NCBI GenBank assembly: GCA_947453725.1
Contig: CANGHH010000005.1
Coordinates: 186,001-250,000, forward strand
Source of the DNA: Betaproteobacteria bacterium
Lineage (GTDB): Bacteria > Pseudomonadota > Gammaproteobacteria > Burkholderiales > Burkholderiaceae_C
Reading direction: 5' to 3'
DNA: 64,000 bases
Notes under the pieces: generated by a model
Told to the model about the DNA's origin: nothing
The model's input: only the letters and a program-made list of their open reading frames with translations
Database searches by the model: none
Translations under genes and position numbers: made by a program
In this document: piece after piece, positions 26,658-35,394 of the stretch
Layout of the letters: the number at the start of each line of letters is the position of its first letter
Numbering within the stretch: the first letter of the stretch is position 1

Positions 26658-27206
26658 TCAAAGAAACCGCGCAAACTGCTCGACGTCTTCAGGGAACAAC
26701 TGTCCTGTCTCTGCGGCCAGCACCCGGCCGTCGCGGCCCCGCACAACCGTCACGGGCAGGCCCTTGGGCTTGGGCAGCACCCGCGCCACGGTCGGGGTGA
26801 CCAGACCGGCGGGGAAGGTGTAGCCCTTCTTGCTCAGGTAGGTGCTGGCGTCCTCGGCCTTGCGGTCGATCGACAGGCCCAACATCAGCAATCCGCGCGC
26901 CTTGTGGGCCAGCCAGAACTTGTCCATCCAGGGCGACTGCTGGGCGCAGAAGGGGCACCAACTGGCCCACCAGTACAGCACCAGGACATGGCCATCGGCA
27001 TCAGCCGCATGAAAGCGGGTGCCGTCCAGCAGAGTCAGTTCGGGCAGCGGCAGCAGGCTGCCCACCTGGGGCGGTGGCGCGGTCTTGTCTTCGCCTTGCG
27101 GCACGGGCTGTGCCCATGCGGGCATCAGCAGCGAGCCGGCCATACCGGTCAAGCCAGCCAAGGCCTGGCGGCGTGTCGCGTCAGTTCGACGGCGGGTGCT
27201 GACCAT
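26658..27206 (-). CDS. TlpA-family thioredoxin-like protein
   Basis: A 182-residue exported thiol-disulfide oxidoreductase. The N-terminus has two arginine clusters and a hydrophobic segment ending near MPAWAQP. The redox site is WASWCPFCAQQ and the cis-Pro loop is KGLPVTVV. It acts in the periplasm, and in this context probably keeps SoxY, cytochromes or persulfide carriers reduced. GAGGG precedes the ATG. It starts 30 bp after the ArsR-family gene, so the two likely form an operon with the cytochrome c upstream. Confidence 0.85.
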   Translation of the reverse strand: MVSTRRRTDATRRQALAGLTGMAGSLLMPAWAQPVPQGEDKTAPPPQVGSLLPLPELTLLDGTRFHAADADGHVLVLYWWASWCPFCAQQSPWMDKFWLAHKARGLLMLGLSIDRKAEDASTYLSKKGYTFPAGLVTPTVARVLPKPKGLPVTVVRGRDGRVLAAETGQLFPEDVEQFARFL

Positions 27207-27236
27207 GACGCCCTCGAAAGGACCTGGGTGTCGCGT

Positions 27237-27593
27237 TCAGCGATGCACCGCGCGCGTCAGCCGCTCGGATGCCGGAATGCTGTCTTGGGCGTCCATTTCC
27301 GTGGCCACCTGGGTGCAGACGGCGCGGCACAGCGTGGCCACCCGTTCGCTTTGCAGGCGATAGAAGATCTGCGTGCCTTCGCGGCGTTTGCCCAGCACGC
27401 CGGCGCGGTAGAGCGTGGCCAGGTGCTGCGACATATTGGGCTGGGTGGTGTCGATCTGCTCGAGCAATTCAGAGACATTGCGCTCACCGTTGCACACGGC
27501 GCTGATGATCTTCAGACGCACCGGCGTCGACAGCAGCCCGAACAACTCGGCGGCCGACTCGAATACCAGATCTTCTTCGCCCTTCGCAGCCAC
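27237..27593 (-). CDS. ArsR/SmtB-family repressor, likely sulfur-responsive
   Basis: A winged-helix regulator of 118 residues from the GTG at 27593, chosen because GAAAGG lies 6 bases before it; a TTG at 27617 would add 8 residues. The DNA-recognition helix reads TTQPNMSQHLATLYRAG. Cys residues occur in SAVCNGE (helix 2 region) and in ATLCRAVC after the wing; BigR/SqrR-type persulfide sensors also use two cysteines, though their exact positions differ from these. It lacks the ELCVCDL metal motif of true ArsR. The sulfur-gene context suggests it represses part of the sox region. A short inverted repeat lies just upstream. Confidence 0.82.
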   Translation of the reverse strand: MAAKGEEDLVFESAAELFGLLSTPVRLKIISAVCNGERNVSELLEQIDTTQPNMSQHLATLYRAGVLGKRREGTQIFYRLQSERVATLCRAVCTQVATEMDAQDSIPASERLTRAVHR

Positions 27594-27626
27594 GGGGTGC
27601 CTTTCGGTGGTGGTCAAGGTATCACT

Positions 27627-27646
27627 GTATCAGCACGCGCCGATAC
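27627..27646. promoter_or_regulatory. Inverted repeat upstream of the ArsR gene, candidate operator
   Basis: GTATC and GATAC arms flank a 10-base spacer (GTATC-N10-GATAC), with an extra GTATCA half-site at 27619-27624. It lies 33 bp before the chosen start of the repressor, in the space after the cytochrome gene. Spacing is typical of an autoregulatory site, but this is inference. Confidence 0.4.
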
Positions 27647-27661
27647 TGGCGCGCCGCGCGA

Positions 27662-28057
27662 CTACTTGAAGCGGTAGTGGTCACGGTTCAGCACCGCGGA
27701 GATCGAAGTCACCTCATCCGGGAACAGCGTCAGGTTCAATTCCAGGTTGCAGGTCTCCACCATACCGCGCAGCGCCCCTGGGGTGTTGATGCGTCCCTTC
27801 GGGCGGTAGATCGCGGTGCCGTCACCGCCGACCCGGCGGATGTGGCATTCGGCGCAGCGGTGATCGCGCAGCAGCTTTTCGCCCAAGGGCAGGTCGGCCT
27901 CCTTGTAGAGGTCAGCGGCGGTCTGCGCTTTCGCGTTCGCGGACATCAGCACCATGTTCACCACCAGCGCCATGGCCAGAATGATGTTCGGCGCGGCATG
28001 CGGCGCGCAAGCTGCCAGCTGCAGCAGGCCAGGGGGTGTATGGACGGACTTCATCAT
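27662..28057 (-). CDS. Exported monoheme cytochrome c
   Basis: A 131-residue protein with a long signal peptide (ILAMALVVNMVLMSANAKAQ) and one heme site, CAECH, near residue 70, followed by KGRINTPGALRGMVETCN. The second half resembles small cytochromes c found with sox genes. It would carry electrons in the periplasm. Two adjacent ATG codons (28057, 28054) are possible; an ATG at 28087 would precede the signal by 10 residues. It is divergent from yeeE at 28121 and upstream of the ArsR-TlpA pair. Confidence 0.8.
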   Translation of the reverse strand: MMKSVHTPPGLLQLAACAPHAAPNIILAMALVVNMVLMSANAKAQTAADLYKEADLPLGEKLLRDHRCAECHIRRVGGDGTAIYRPKGRINTPGALRGMVETCNLELNLTLFPDEVTSISAVLNRDHYRFK

Positions 28058-28120
28058 GGCTAGGCTAACCCTCGCGAAATCGGCCATTGCTATCCGAAAC
28101 CCTGACCTGAAAATCGAAGC

Positions 28121-29236
28121 ATGACCGAATCCGATCTTCCCGCCCTCACCACAACGCTGTTGTGGGGCGCTTTCGCGCTGTCCGCCATCTTCGGGGCGCT
28201 GGCGCAGCGCACGCACTTCTGCACCATGGGGGCCATCGCCGACGTGGTGAACATGGGCGACTGGACGCGCATCCGCATGTGGGTCCTGGCGATCGCCGTG
28301 GCCGTCGTCGGCTTCAACGGCATGGTCGGCGCCGGCTGGATCGAGGCGCGCAACAGCATCTACGCCGGACCCCAGTTGCTGTGGCTGTCCATGCTGGTAG
28401 GCGGCGGTGCCTTTGGTTTCGGCATGGTGCTGGCATCCGGTTGCGGGAGCAAGAATCTGGTTCGCCTGGGTGGTGGCAGCCTCAAGGCCTTGGTGGTGCT
28501 GCTGGTGCTCGCCGTATCCAGCTTTGCGACTCTCAGGGGCCTGACAGCCGTGCTTCGCGTGGCGACGGTGGATGCCGTCTCTATCCAACTTCCCAAGGGG
28601 CAGGACCTGCCGACGCTGATGGCGGCCAGCTTCGGCGCCCCGGTGCCGTTCGTGGCCGCAGCCCTGGGGCTGGTCATCGGACTGGCCCTGCTGGCCTGGG
28701 TCATCAGCAAGCCCGAGGGGCGCTCGGCAGACGTGTGGCTGGGCGGCGTCGGCATCGGTGCCGTGGTGGTCGCCATGTGGTGGCTCTCTGGCCGCTACGG
28801 CCACGTGCTGGAACACCCGGTGACGCTGGAGGACACCTTCCTGGCCACCAACTCGCATCGCATGGAGGCGCTGAGCATGGCCTCCCCCGTGGGCTATGCG
28901 CTGGACTGGCTGCTGTATTTCAGCGACGCATCCAAGTTGCTGACCATCGGCATCGTGAGCCTTGTCGGGGTGGTGGCCGGCTCGGCCGCCGTGGCCTTGG
29001 TGACGCGGTCCTTCCGTTGGGAGAGCTTCTCCAACGTTGAGGACATGGGCAATCACCTGATCGGCGCGGTCTTGATGGGCATGGGTGGCGTGACGGCGCT
29101 GGGCTGCACCATCGGTCAGGGCCTGTCGGGCATCTCGACCTTGTCGGCGGGCAGTGCCCTGGCCCTGGCCGGTATCGTTACCGGGGCCCTGGGGGCCTTC
29201 CGCTACCAGTCGTGGCGGCTGGACCGCATGGCATGA
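28121..29236 (+). CDS. YeeE/YedE-family sulfur transporter
   Basis: A 371-residue membrane protein with about ten helices and the family cysteine motifs: FGMVLASGCGSKNLVRLGGG in the first half and TALGCTIGQGLSGIST in the second. YeeE/YedE (TsuA-type) proteins move thiosulfate or other sulfur anions, the two cysteines contacting the substrate. It opposes the sox operon's tail, ending 1 bp from the stop codon of tlpA at 29238. Confidence 0.88.
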   Translation: MTESDLPALTTTLLWGAFALSAIFGALAQRTHFCTMGAIADVVNMGDWTRIRMWVLAIAVAVVGFNGMVGAGWIEARNSIYAGPQLLWLSMLVGGGAFGFGMVLASGCGSKNLVRLGGGSLKALVVLLVLAVSSFATLRGLTAVLRVATVDAVSIQLPKGQDLPTLMAASFGAPVPFVAAALGLVIGLALLAWVISKPEGRSADVWLGGVGIGAVVVAMWWLSGRYGHVLEHPVTLEDTFLATNSHRMEALSMASPVGYALDWLLYFSDASKLLTIGIVSLVGVVAGSAAVALVTRSFRWESFSNVEDMGNHLIGAVLMGMGGVTALGCTIGQGLSGISTLSAGSALALAGIVTGALGAFRYQSWRLDRMA

Positions 29237-29237
29237 A

Positions 29238-29735
29238 TCATCCGGTCGGCCGCTGAAGCATGCGCGGCAGGCCCAGTACATCGTCTTCGGCCATCTCGCC
29301 CGGTATGGCTTGCAGCAGGCGTCCCTCGCGGTCCAGCACGCAGGTCATCGGGATCACGCGACGTGCGGTGAACTGCTTGCGCAGCGCGCCCTTGTCCAGG
29401 GTGACTGGGAACTGGTAGCCGTTGCCCGCCATGTAGCGGCGAACGGCCTCGACATCGCTGTCGAGCGCCACGCCCAATACGCGCAAGGCTGGCCCCTGCA
29501 GGGCGCGATACAGCTTGTCAAGGTGGGCGTTGTGCCGCTTGCAGTAAGGGCAGAAGGTGGCCCAGAACACGATGACGGCGGCCTGACCCTGCCAGGACGC
29601 AGGGCTGAGGGTGCTGCCGTCCAGCAACTGGATCGCGGGCCACTCGATCAGCGGCGCCGCTTCGGTCACCTGTGCGGCTGCGAGGCCCGCCACGGGCGCC
29701 GCAGCGCCGGCCAGAAGCAGCTGGCGGCGCTTCAT
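29238..29735 (-). CDS. TlpA-family thioredoxin-like protein (SoxW-like)
   Basis: A 165-residue exported thioredoxin. The N-terminus MKRRQLLLAGAAAPVAGLAA is Tat-like; the redox site is FWATFCPYCKRHN and the cis-Pro loop RRVIPMTCV. Its ATG overlaps the stop of soxH (ATGA), so it is translationally coupled and is the last gene of the sox operon. Proteins in this position (SoxW) keep the SoxY cysteine active. It is one of four thioredoxin-fold proteins in the island. Confidence 0.87.
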   Translation of the reverse strand: MKRRQLLLAGAAAPVAGLAAAQVTEAAPLIEWPAIQLLDGSTLSPASWQGQAAVIVFWATFCPYCKRHNAHLDKLYRALQGPALRVLGVALDSDVEAVRRYMAGNGYQFPVTLDKGALRKQFTARRVIPMTCVLDREGRLLQAIPGEMAEDDVLGLPRMLQRPTG

Positions 29736-30721
29736 GGCTTGTCGACCGCTGGCGCCTGTTGCTCCAGCAGCAGGTAGGTGTTGTAGGCATTCATGCGGTT
29801 GGCCGCACGGAACAGCGGCAGGTGCTCGAAGCGGGACCAGTCCGCTTTCGCGTAGGCGTCTTCGAAGGGTTCCAGGTTGCTGGCGGCTTCCGCCATGGTC
29901 TTGCGCAGGTGCAGCAGGTAGTCGCGCGTCAATTGCAGATCGGTCAGTGGTTCGACGGAGATCGGGCCATGACCGGCCACGACGATGCGGGGCTTGAGTT
30001 CGATGAGCTGGCTCAGCGACGCGATCCATTGCCGACTGTCGGCCTGGCCGACGAAGGGGATACGCCCGCGGAACACCAGATCGCCCGCGAACATCACCCC
30101 CGCATGTTCGGCCAGCACGACCAGGTCCTCGGGCGTATGGGCCGGTCCGACAGGGTGGATGCGGAAGGACTCGCCACCCAGTTCGATCACCGTGTCGGCA
30201 TCCAGCCAGCGGTCGGCGGGAACCAGATGCGTCTTCTCGTCGATCCACGGAAACAGGTCTTCTCGGCTGGCAGCCAGACGCAGTTGCGCGGTGTCCGAGT
30301 TGAGGTAGTCCTGGCCCAAACGGTGGGCGATGAGGGTGGCACCCAGCGCCTTGAAGACCTGCAGGCCGTAAACGTGGTCGGCGTGGTAGTGGGTGACGAT
30401 GACGTAGCGGATGGGCTGCGCGGTGACTTGCCGGATGGCGGCGATCAACTCTTCGGCCAGGGTCGGCGAACCCAGCGCATCGATGACCACCACGCCCTGC
30501 GGGGTGACGACGAAGCCGGCGTTGGAGATGAAGTTCCGGTTGGCGGACGAACCCAGGGCCGCCTCGCCCTGCACGAACCAGGCGGTGTCCGAGACCCGCT
30601 GGGCACGCATGGCCTCTGCAGCGTTGGCATCAAGACCACCGAGCAGCCCGCAGCATGCTGCCAGCACCACAGCCACCATCTGGCCCAGGCGGCGCAAAGG
30701 CTGCAGCGTTGGTCGGCTCAT
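29732..30721 (-). CDS. soxH: SoxH-like metallo-beta-lactamase-fold protein
   Basis: A 329-residue exported protein with signal peptide ending DANAAEA. Zinc motifs: THYHADHVYG, HTPEDLV, FAGDLVFRGRIPF and AGHGP, in SoxH order. SoxH is an accessory sox gene whose exact reaction is not settled; it is not needed for the core cycle in vitro. The ATG at 30721 directly precedes the signal peptide. It overlaps the tlpA start at its 3' end and lies 22 bp after the methyltransferase. Confidence 0.85.
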   Translation of the reverse strand: MSRPTLQPLRRLGQMVAVVLAACCGLLGGLDANAAEAMRAQRVSDTAWFVQGEAALGSSANRNFISNAGFVVTPQGVVVIDALGSPTLAEELIAAIRQVTAQPIRYVIVTHYHADHVYGLQVFKALGATLIAHRLGQDYLNSDTAQLRLAASREDLFPWIDEKTHLVPADRWLDADTVIELGGESFRIHPVGPAHTPEDLVVLAEHAGVMFAGDLVFRGRIPFVGQADSRQWIASLSQLIELKPRIVVAGHGPISVEPLTDLQLTRDYLLHLRKTMAEAASNLEPFEDAYAKADWSRFEHLPLFRAANRMNAYNTYLLLEQQAPAVDKP

Positions 30722-30743
30722 GCCTGGCCCGACACCGTTGCGG

Positions 30744-31364
30744 TCACGGTGCATCCTTGCGGCAATCGCAGTCGATGAACTTCTGGATGCCGCCGCCGGG
30801 CGTGCGGTGTTCTTCCTCCTCATGCCGCAACAGCGTGAAGGGGACGCCGAATTCGGCATGCAAGCCGTCGGGTGAGTCGCGCACCACGGGCAGACCGCTG
30901 CACTGCGTCGGGCCATCTTCGGCGAAGGTCGCCACGATGACATGGCCGCCGGGCTTCACGGCGCGCAGAACGGCTCGGACATCGGCCCGTCGCTGTTCCG
31001 GAGTCGTCAGGAAGTGGAAGACGGCGCGGTCGTGCCACAGGTCGTAAGCCTGTGCCGGCAGCTCGATCTCGGTGATGTCCCCCACCAGCCAGCGCACCCG
31101 CTGTGCCTCGGTGCCCAAGCGCTGCTGTGCAGCTGCCAGGGCGGCGCCGGACAGGTCCAGCACGCTCAGGTCGGTGTAGCCCTGGGCCAGCAGGTCGTCG
31201 ACCAACATCGATGCGGCGCCGCCGATGTCGATCAGCGCTGCCGACTTCGGCAGACCGGTGTCTTGCACGAGACCGACCGATGGATCGGCGTGCAACTGAA
31301 ACCAGCTGACGGCATCAACAGGCGTCCTGGCGTAGACCGCTTCCCAATGATCTTTGTTGCGCAT
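30744..31364 (-). CDS. Class I SAM-dependent methyltransferase
   Basis: A 206-residue cytoplasmic methyltransferase. The SAM site is AALIDIGGAASMLVDDLL (motif I) with LSVLDLSGAALAAAQ (motif II) and WLVGDITE (motif III), and the YDLWHDRAVFHFL strand is that of a subgroup often found in sulfur clusters. The start has GGAG at a good distance. A thiol or sulfide substrate is suggested only by its place in the sox operon between yeeE and soxH. Confidence 0.85.
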   Translation of the reverse strand: MRNKDHWEAVYARTPVDAVSWFQLHADPSVGLVQDTGLPKSAALIDIGGAASMLVDDLLAQGYTDLSVLDLSGAALAAAQQRLGTEAQRVRWLVGDITEIELPAQAYDLWHDRAVFHFLTTPEQRRADVRAVLRAVKPGGHVIVATFAEDGPTQCSGLPVVRDSPDGLHAEFGVPFTLLRHEEEEHRTPGGGIQKFIDCDCRKDAP

Positions 31365-31399
31365 GACTTTCTCCAGGTGGTTTGGCCCCGTGACCGGGC

Positions 31400-32503
31400 T
31401 CAAGGTGTGGGCAACGCAGCCTGCGTGCCGTGGGCTTCCCCTTCCCTGGCCGTGGCGTGGTCCTGGTCGACCCAGCGGTCGGTGACCATGGCCGCAGCCC
31501 ACATCGTGCTCAGCGTCACCCATGACGTGGCCGTGAAAACGGCGGCGCCTGACAGGCCGGCGCCCACCGCGCAACCGCCCGCGAGCATGCCGCCGAAGCC
31601 CATGCACATCGCACCCACGATGTAGCGCCGCATGCTGGCGCCACCCTCGAAACCTTCCAGCTTCAATTCGCCGAACAGGGCGGCGGCCAGGAACGAGCCC
31701 AGGAAGACGCCCGGCACCAAGCCCAGGTCGAAACTGACCGGCTTGTCGGTGACGAAGAGCACGCGGCTGAGCACCTCGGACGATGGGCCGGTGAAGCTCA
31801 GCGACTGGATGGGGTGCGGGTCGAATGCAATTTTCGACAGGGCATAGGTGAACCACCAGGCGCCGGCGATGGTCAGCCCGACGCCGATGGCGCCGGCCCA
31901 ACCCCAGACCGGCACCCGCTGACGACGGGCCCAGAAGATCGCTGCGACCAACCAGACCAGTGCGAAAACCAGTGCGCCGCCGTGGCCGATGCCGGTGCGT
32001 GCGATGAGGTCGCGGGCACCGCCGCCGTCGATGGTCCACCATTCAGAAATGGCCAGACGCAAGGGCGACAGGGCGCCCGTCAGCGCGGACTGTGCGGCGA
32101 CGGCGAAGATCAGGCCCGACAGCAAGGCGCGCAGGTTGCCCTGGGCGGCCAGCACCAGCAGACGGCTGGAACAGCCACGGGCCAGGATCATCCCCATGCC
32201 GAACAGCGCACCGCCGATGGCCGCGCCCGAGAGGCTGCCGCGCGCGGCGATCTGCCGCGCATTGCTGGCATCGAACCAGCCGGCCCAGGCCAAGGCCTGC
32301 GTCACGCCCACGGCCGTCGCGAAGGCGAACAGCCAAACCGTCAGCTTGCCGCCCAGATGGTTGCGTGTGAACTCGATGACGGCCGAGCGCAGGCAGAAGC
32401 GCGAACGCTGGGCCATGAAGCCGAAGACCACACCGATCAACAGCGCGCCGGTGGCCAGCGTGCCGTTCTCTCCGAAGTGTTCGATGATGGATTCGAGCGT
32501 CAT
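31400..32503 (-). CDS. YeeE/YedE-family sulfur transporter (second full-length copy)
   Basis: A 367-residue polytopic protein with both family motifs: GMGMILARGCSSRLLVLAAQG-type motif early and GMLAGGCAVGAGLSG late. It belongs to the sox operon, between dsrE and the methyltransferase. Together with the plus-strand copy at 28121 and the two half-size copies at 40611 and 41063, it gives this island four YeeE/YedE polypeptides. The likely cargo is thiosulfate or sulfane sulfur. Confidence 0.88.
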   Translation of the reverse strand: MTLESIIEHFGENGTLATGALLIGVVFGFMAQRSRFCLRSAVIEFTRNHLGGKLTVWLFAFATAVGVTQALAWAGWFDASNARQIAARGSLSGAAIGGALFGMGMILARGCSSRLLVLAAQGNLRALLSGLIFAVAAQSALTGALSPLRLAISEWWTIDGGGARDLIARTGIGHGGALVFALVWLVAAIFWARRQRVPVWGWAGAIGVGLTIAGAWWFTYALSKIAFDPHPIQSLSFTGPSSEVLSRVLFVTDKPVSFDLGLVPGVFLGSFLAAALFGELKLEGFEGGASMRRYIVGAMCMGFGGMLAGGCAVGAGLSGAAVFTATSWVTLSTMWAAAMVTDRWVDQDHATAREGEAHGTQAALPTP

Positions 32504-32523
32504 GTGAGCCGGCTGTCCTGACC

Positions 32524-32609
32524 CAGCTTCCTGCCGCGGAACCGGCTCTGCCGGGCCGCTGGCGGACGGCCCCCCTGGGGGGTACCGAGCGCCAGCGAGG
32601 TTGGGGGCA
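32524..32609. repeat. Interspersed palindromic repeat, copy A
   Basis: A GC-rich element of about 85 bp starting CAGCTTCCTGCCGCGG, with GGAACCGGC and GCCGGGCCGCTGGCGG in the middle, a run of Cs then Gs (CCCCCCTGGGGGG), and an AGCGAGGTTGGGGG end. Two more copies lie at 36881-36966 and 37321-37399. Located between dsrE and yeeE within the sox operon. Confidence 0.8.
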
Positions 32610-32613
32610 TCAT

Positions 32614-33027
32614 CTACGGCTTGATGTAGGCGTAGCCCTGCAACTGCAACTTGGCGATCCGCACCACCCCCGACGGCGTGAAGTCGGCCTCCTGGATGAA
32701 CTGGTCCTTCTTCAGGCCGCGGTTCTTGATCGTGATTTCGCAGATCTCGAAGGTCACCCCGCGGCCCTTCAGGGCCGAAACCAGCGGCGCGTATTCGGTA
32801 CCGTTGGCGGCCTTAGCACCCTCCATCAGCATGTCCACACCCTCGGCGTGCGTGACGACGGTGATCTTGGCTGTCGGGTCGGTGTCGATGTGGTTGCGCA
32901 CGTTGCGCAAGCCCTTCAGGCCCTGGGCCACCGCGTTGTCGAAGTGGTAGACCACCTTGTCCTGGGCGAAGGCTGCACCGGCGCACAGCACCAGGGCGAT
33001 AGAGGCAAGGAAGGATTTGAGGCGCAT
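32614..33027 (-). CDS. DsrE-family exported sulfur-carrier-like protein
   Basis: A 137-residue protein with a signal peptide (LASIALVLCAGAAFAQ) and a DsrE/DsrF-like domain; a single cysteine in TFEICEITIKNRG occupies the position where DsrE-type proteins bind sulfur. It is therefore a candidate periplasmic persulfide carrier. It lies in the sox operon after the heme-binding-protein gene. The start ATG (33027) directly precedes the signal peptide. Confidence 0.85.
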   Translation of the reverse strand: MRLKSFLASIALVLCAGAAFAQDKVVYHFDNAVAQGLKGLRNVRNHIDTDPTAKITVVTHAEGVDMLMEGAKAANGTEYAPLVSALKGRGVTFEICEITIKNRGLKKDQFIQEADFTPSGVVRIAKLQLQGYAYIKP

Positions 33028-33070
33028 GGGGGTCTCCGGTGGGATCTTCTGATCGAAAGGGTGAACGCGT

Positions 33071-33574
33071 TCAGAACTCGATGGCCTCGGCAATGGCCTT
33101 GATGCCGGCCAGCGCACAGGCGTCATCGGCTTCACCGCCGGGTGCGCCGGAGACGCCGATGGCGCCCAGCACGGTGCCGCCGGCTTCGATGACCTGGCCG
33201 CCGCCGATGGCCATCACATGCGGCGCTGCGCGGAGGCCACTCATCGGCTTGCCAGCCTGGGTTTCAGCGGCAAGGGCGGCGGAAGTCATGCGAAAACTTG
33301 CCGCCGTCCAGGCTTTCTGCGGGGCGACGTCGAGCGTGTGGGCACCGGCGTAGCGGTCCCGCAGCAGCACCTGAATCAGGCCGGAGCGGTCCACGACAGC
33401 CACTGTCACCTGGTGACCCGCCTTGCGGCAATGGGCCATCGCGGCTTGCGCCGCTGTCAGGGCCGTCTCGGGCGTCAGCAGCTTGACGGCATAGGTGGCT
33501 TCCGGTGCCGCCGCAGCGCCCAGGCTGGCGGCTGACAGGACGGCAGCCAGCGTCAACACAGTGAAATGGCGCAT
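33071..33574 (-). CDS. HbpS/GlcG-family heme-binding-like exported protein
   Basis: A 167-residue exported protein with signal peptide ending GAAAAPE. The body has the GlcG/HbpS fold signatures VAVVDRSGLIQVLLRDR and GAIGVSGAPGGEADDACALAG. In this family some members bind heme or a corrinoid and some are of unknown role; it is recurrent in sox operons next to soxB. It starts 11 bp after the soxB stop, so it is co-transcribed. Confidence 0.83.
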   Translation of the reverse strand: MRHFTVLTLAAVLSAASLGAAAAPEATYAVKLLTPETALTAAQAAMAHCRKAGHQVTVAVVDRSGLIQVLLRDRYAGAHTLDVAPQKAWTAASFRMTSAALAAETQAGKPMSGLRAAPHVMAIGGGQVIEAGGTVLGAIGVSGAPGGEADDACALAGIKAIAEAIEF

Positions 33575-33585
33575 GGGGTTGTCCT

Positions 33586-35325
33586 TCAAGCCTTGGCCAT
33601 GCCGGGGTTGCCTTGCGTGGCCACCAAGGTGGGCGTGTTGATGTGGCGGGCCTTGACCCGTCCGCCTTGCGCTTTCAGCCAGGTCTCCACGTGTTCCCAG
33701 ACCGGCTTCACGCCGGGCAGGCTCTTGGCTTCCTCGGCCACCGGCGCCCAGCCTGCCACCTTGTACTTCTTGGCCGCGTCCAGGGGCTTGCCGTTCAGCC
33801 GCATCTCGGTGATGCGGGCGCCCATCTTCTCGCCCGGGCTCATCGTGTAGGCCAGGCCGCCGACGCGCACCATGTCGCCGCCCTGCTGGTAGTAGGGGTC
33901 GGGGTTGAACAGGTTGTCGGCCACGTCTTCCAGAATGGTCTTGATGGTCTCGCCCGTCATCTCGGTGAGCGTGGCGTAGGGGTAGGTGATGGCCAGCTGG
34001 TCCATCAGCAGCTCGCGCGTGATGGTGTCGCCCGGCAGCAGCGTGGTGCCCCAGCGGAAGCCCGGCGAAAACGCGATCTCGGCACCCTGCACGTCCATCA
34101 TCGCGTCGCAGATCAGCTGGTCCCAGCTGCCGTTGAAATTGCCGCGGCGGTACAGCAGGCCGTCGGTCACAGCCAGCTTCTCGGCCAGCTTGGCCTCGTA
34201 GGGCGCGCGCACCTTGGTGATCAGCGCGTCCATCTCCGGGTCGGCGCGCAACTGGTTGGCGAAGATCGGCAGCAGGCGGTAGCGGTAGTCCACCAGCTGG
34301 CCGCCCTTCACGTCGAAGTCCATCACGCCCAGGAACTTGCTGTTGCTGCCGGCGTTGGTGACCAGCGTGGTGCCGCCGGCGTTCTTCACCGGCACGGCCA
34401 CCGGCACACCGTCGTGGGTGTGGCCGCCGAAGATGGCGTCGATGCCGCGCACGCGGCTGGCCATCTTCAGGTCGACGTCCATGCCGTTGTGCGACAGCAC
34501 GACGACCAGTTGCGCACCCTTGCCGCGCACCTCGTCGACCATCTTCTGCATGTTCTCGTCCTGGATGCCGAAGGCCCAGTCGGCGACCAGGTAGCGCGGG
34601 TTGGCGATGGGCGTGTACGGGAAGGCCTGGCCAATGATGGCGACCTTCACACCGTTGATGTCGCGCAGCGTGTAGGGGCTGAACACCGGGTCGCCGAAGT
34701 CATTGGTTTTGACGTTCTGCGCAATGAAGTCGATCTTGCCCTTGAAGTCCTTCTCGACGACCTCCTTCACCCGTTCCATGCCGTAAGTGAACTCCCAGTG
34801 GCCGGTCATCACGTCCACGCCCAGCAGCTTGCAGGCATCGACCATGTCCTGCGCGTTGGTCCACAGGGCCGTGGCCGAACCTTGCCAGGTGTCGCCGCCG
34901 TCCAGCAGCAAGGCACCTGGCCGGCTGGCCTTCAGGCGTTTCACCAGTGTCGCCAGGTGCGCGAAGCCACCGACCTTGCCGTAGCGGCGCGCGGCCTTGT
35001 CGAAGTCAAGGTAGGTGTAGGCATGGGCCATCGCCGTACCCGGGCGCACGCCGGCGGCCTTCAACAGGTGCTCGCCGACCAAATGCGGCAACTGGCCCTG
35101 CAGGCTGCCCAGGCCCAGATTCACACTGGGTTCGCGGAAGTAGATCGGCTTGAGCTGCGCATGGCAGTCGGTCATGTGCAGCAGCGACACATTGCCGAAG
35201 GGCGCCACGTCGTACAGGCCCTGTTCGGCCGTGGCGGCATCGGCATCGGCATAACGCTCCAGTGCCATGCCCGCGGCAGAGGCCGAGGCCATGACCTGCA
35301 GGAAATCGCGCTTTGAAAGATTCAT
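33586..35325 (-). CDS. soxB: Thiosulfohydrolase SoxB
   Basis: A 579-residue periplasmic dimanganese enzyme that hydrolyses sulfate off SoxY-bound S-sulfonate. The N-terminus has a Tat-like motif (SKRDFLQ). Metal and active-site motifs: HMTDCHAQLKP, LDGGDTWQGS, TGHWEFTYG, LSHNGMDVD and FGGHTHDGVP; the C-terminal 5'-nucleotidase-like domain is intact. It follows soxX and precedes the heme-binding-protein gene in the operon. Confidence 0.97.
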   Translation of the reverse strand: MNLSKRDFLQVMASASAAGMALERYADADAATAEQGLYDVAPFGNVSLLHMTDCHAQLKPIYFREPSVNLGLGSLQGQLPHLVGEHLLKAAGVRPGTAMAHAYTYLDFDKAARRYGKVGGFAHLATLVKRLKASRPGALLLDGGDTWQGSATALWTNAQDMVDACKLLGVDVMTGHWEFTYGMERVKEVVEKDFKGKIDFIAQNVKTNDFGDPVFSPYTLRDINGVKVAIIGQAFPYTPIANPRYLVADWAFGIQDENMQKMVDEVRGKGAQLVVVLSHNGMDVDLKMASRVRGIDAIFGGHTHDGVPVAVPVKNAGGTTLVTNAGSNSKFLGVMDFDVKGGQLVDYRYRLLPIFANQLRADPEMDALITKVRAPYEAKLAEKLAVTDGLLYRRGNFNGSWDQLICDAMMDVQGAEIAFSPGFRWGTTLLPGDTITRELLMDQLAITYPYATLTEMTGETIKTILEDVADNLFNPDPYYQQGGDMVRVGGLAYTMSPGEKMGARITEMRLNGKPLDAAKKYKVAGWAPVAEEAKSLPGVKPVWEHVETWLKAQGGRVKARHINTPTLVATQGNPGMAKA

Positions 35326-35394
35326 GGTTCCGCAATCAACGATATGGGGCGTGGAAAGAGACCCGCCAAGCGGCGGGCCCGGCCGGGGCAGGGC

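Noticed and set aside
33613..35316. Plus-strand frame of about 570 residues opposite soxB
   Set aside because: Exact antisense shadow of soxB, with composition typical of complement reading.
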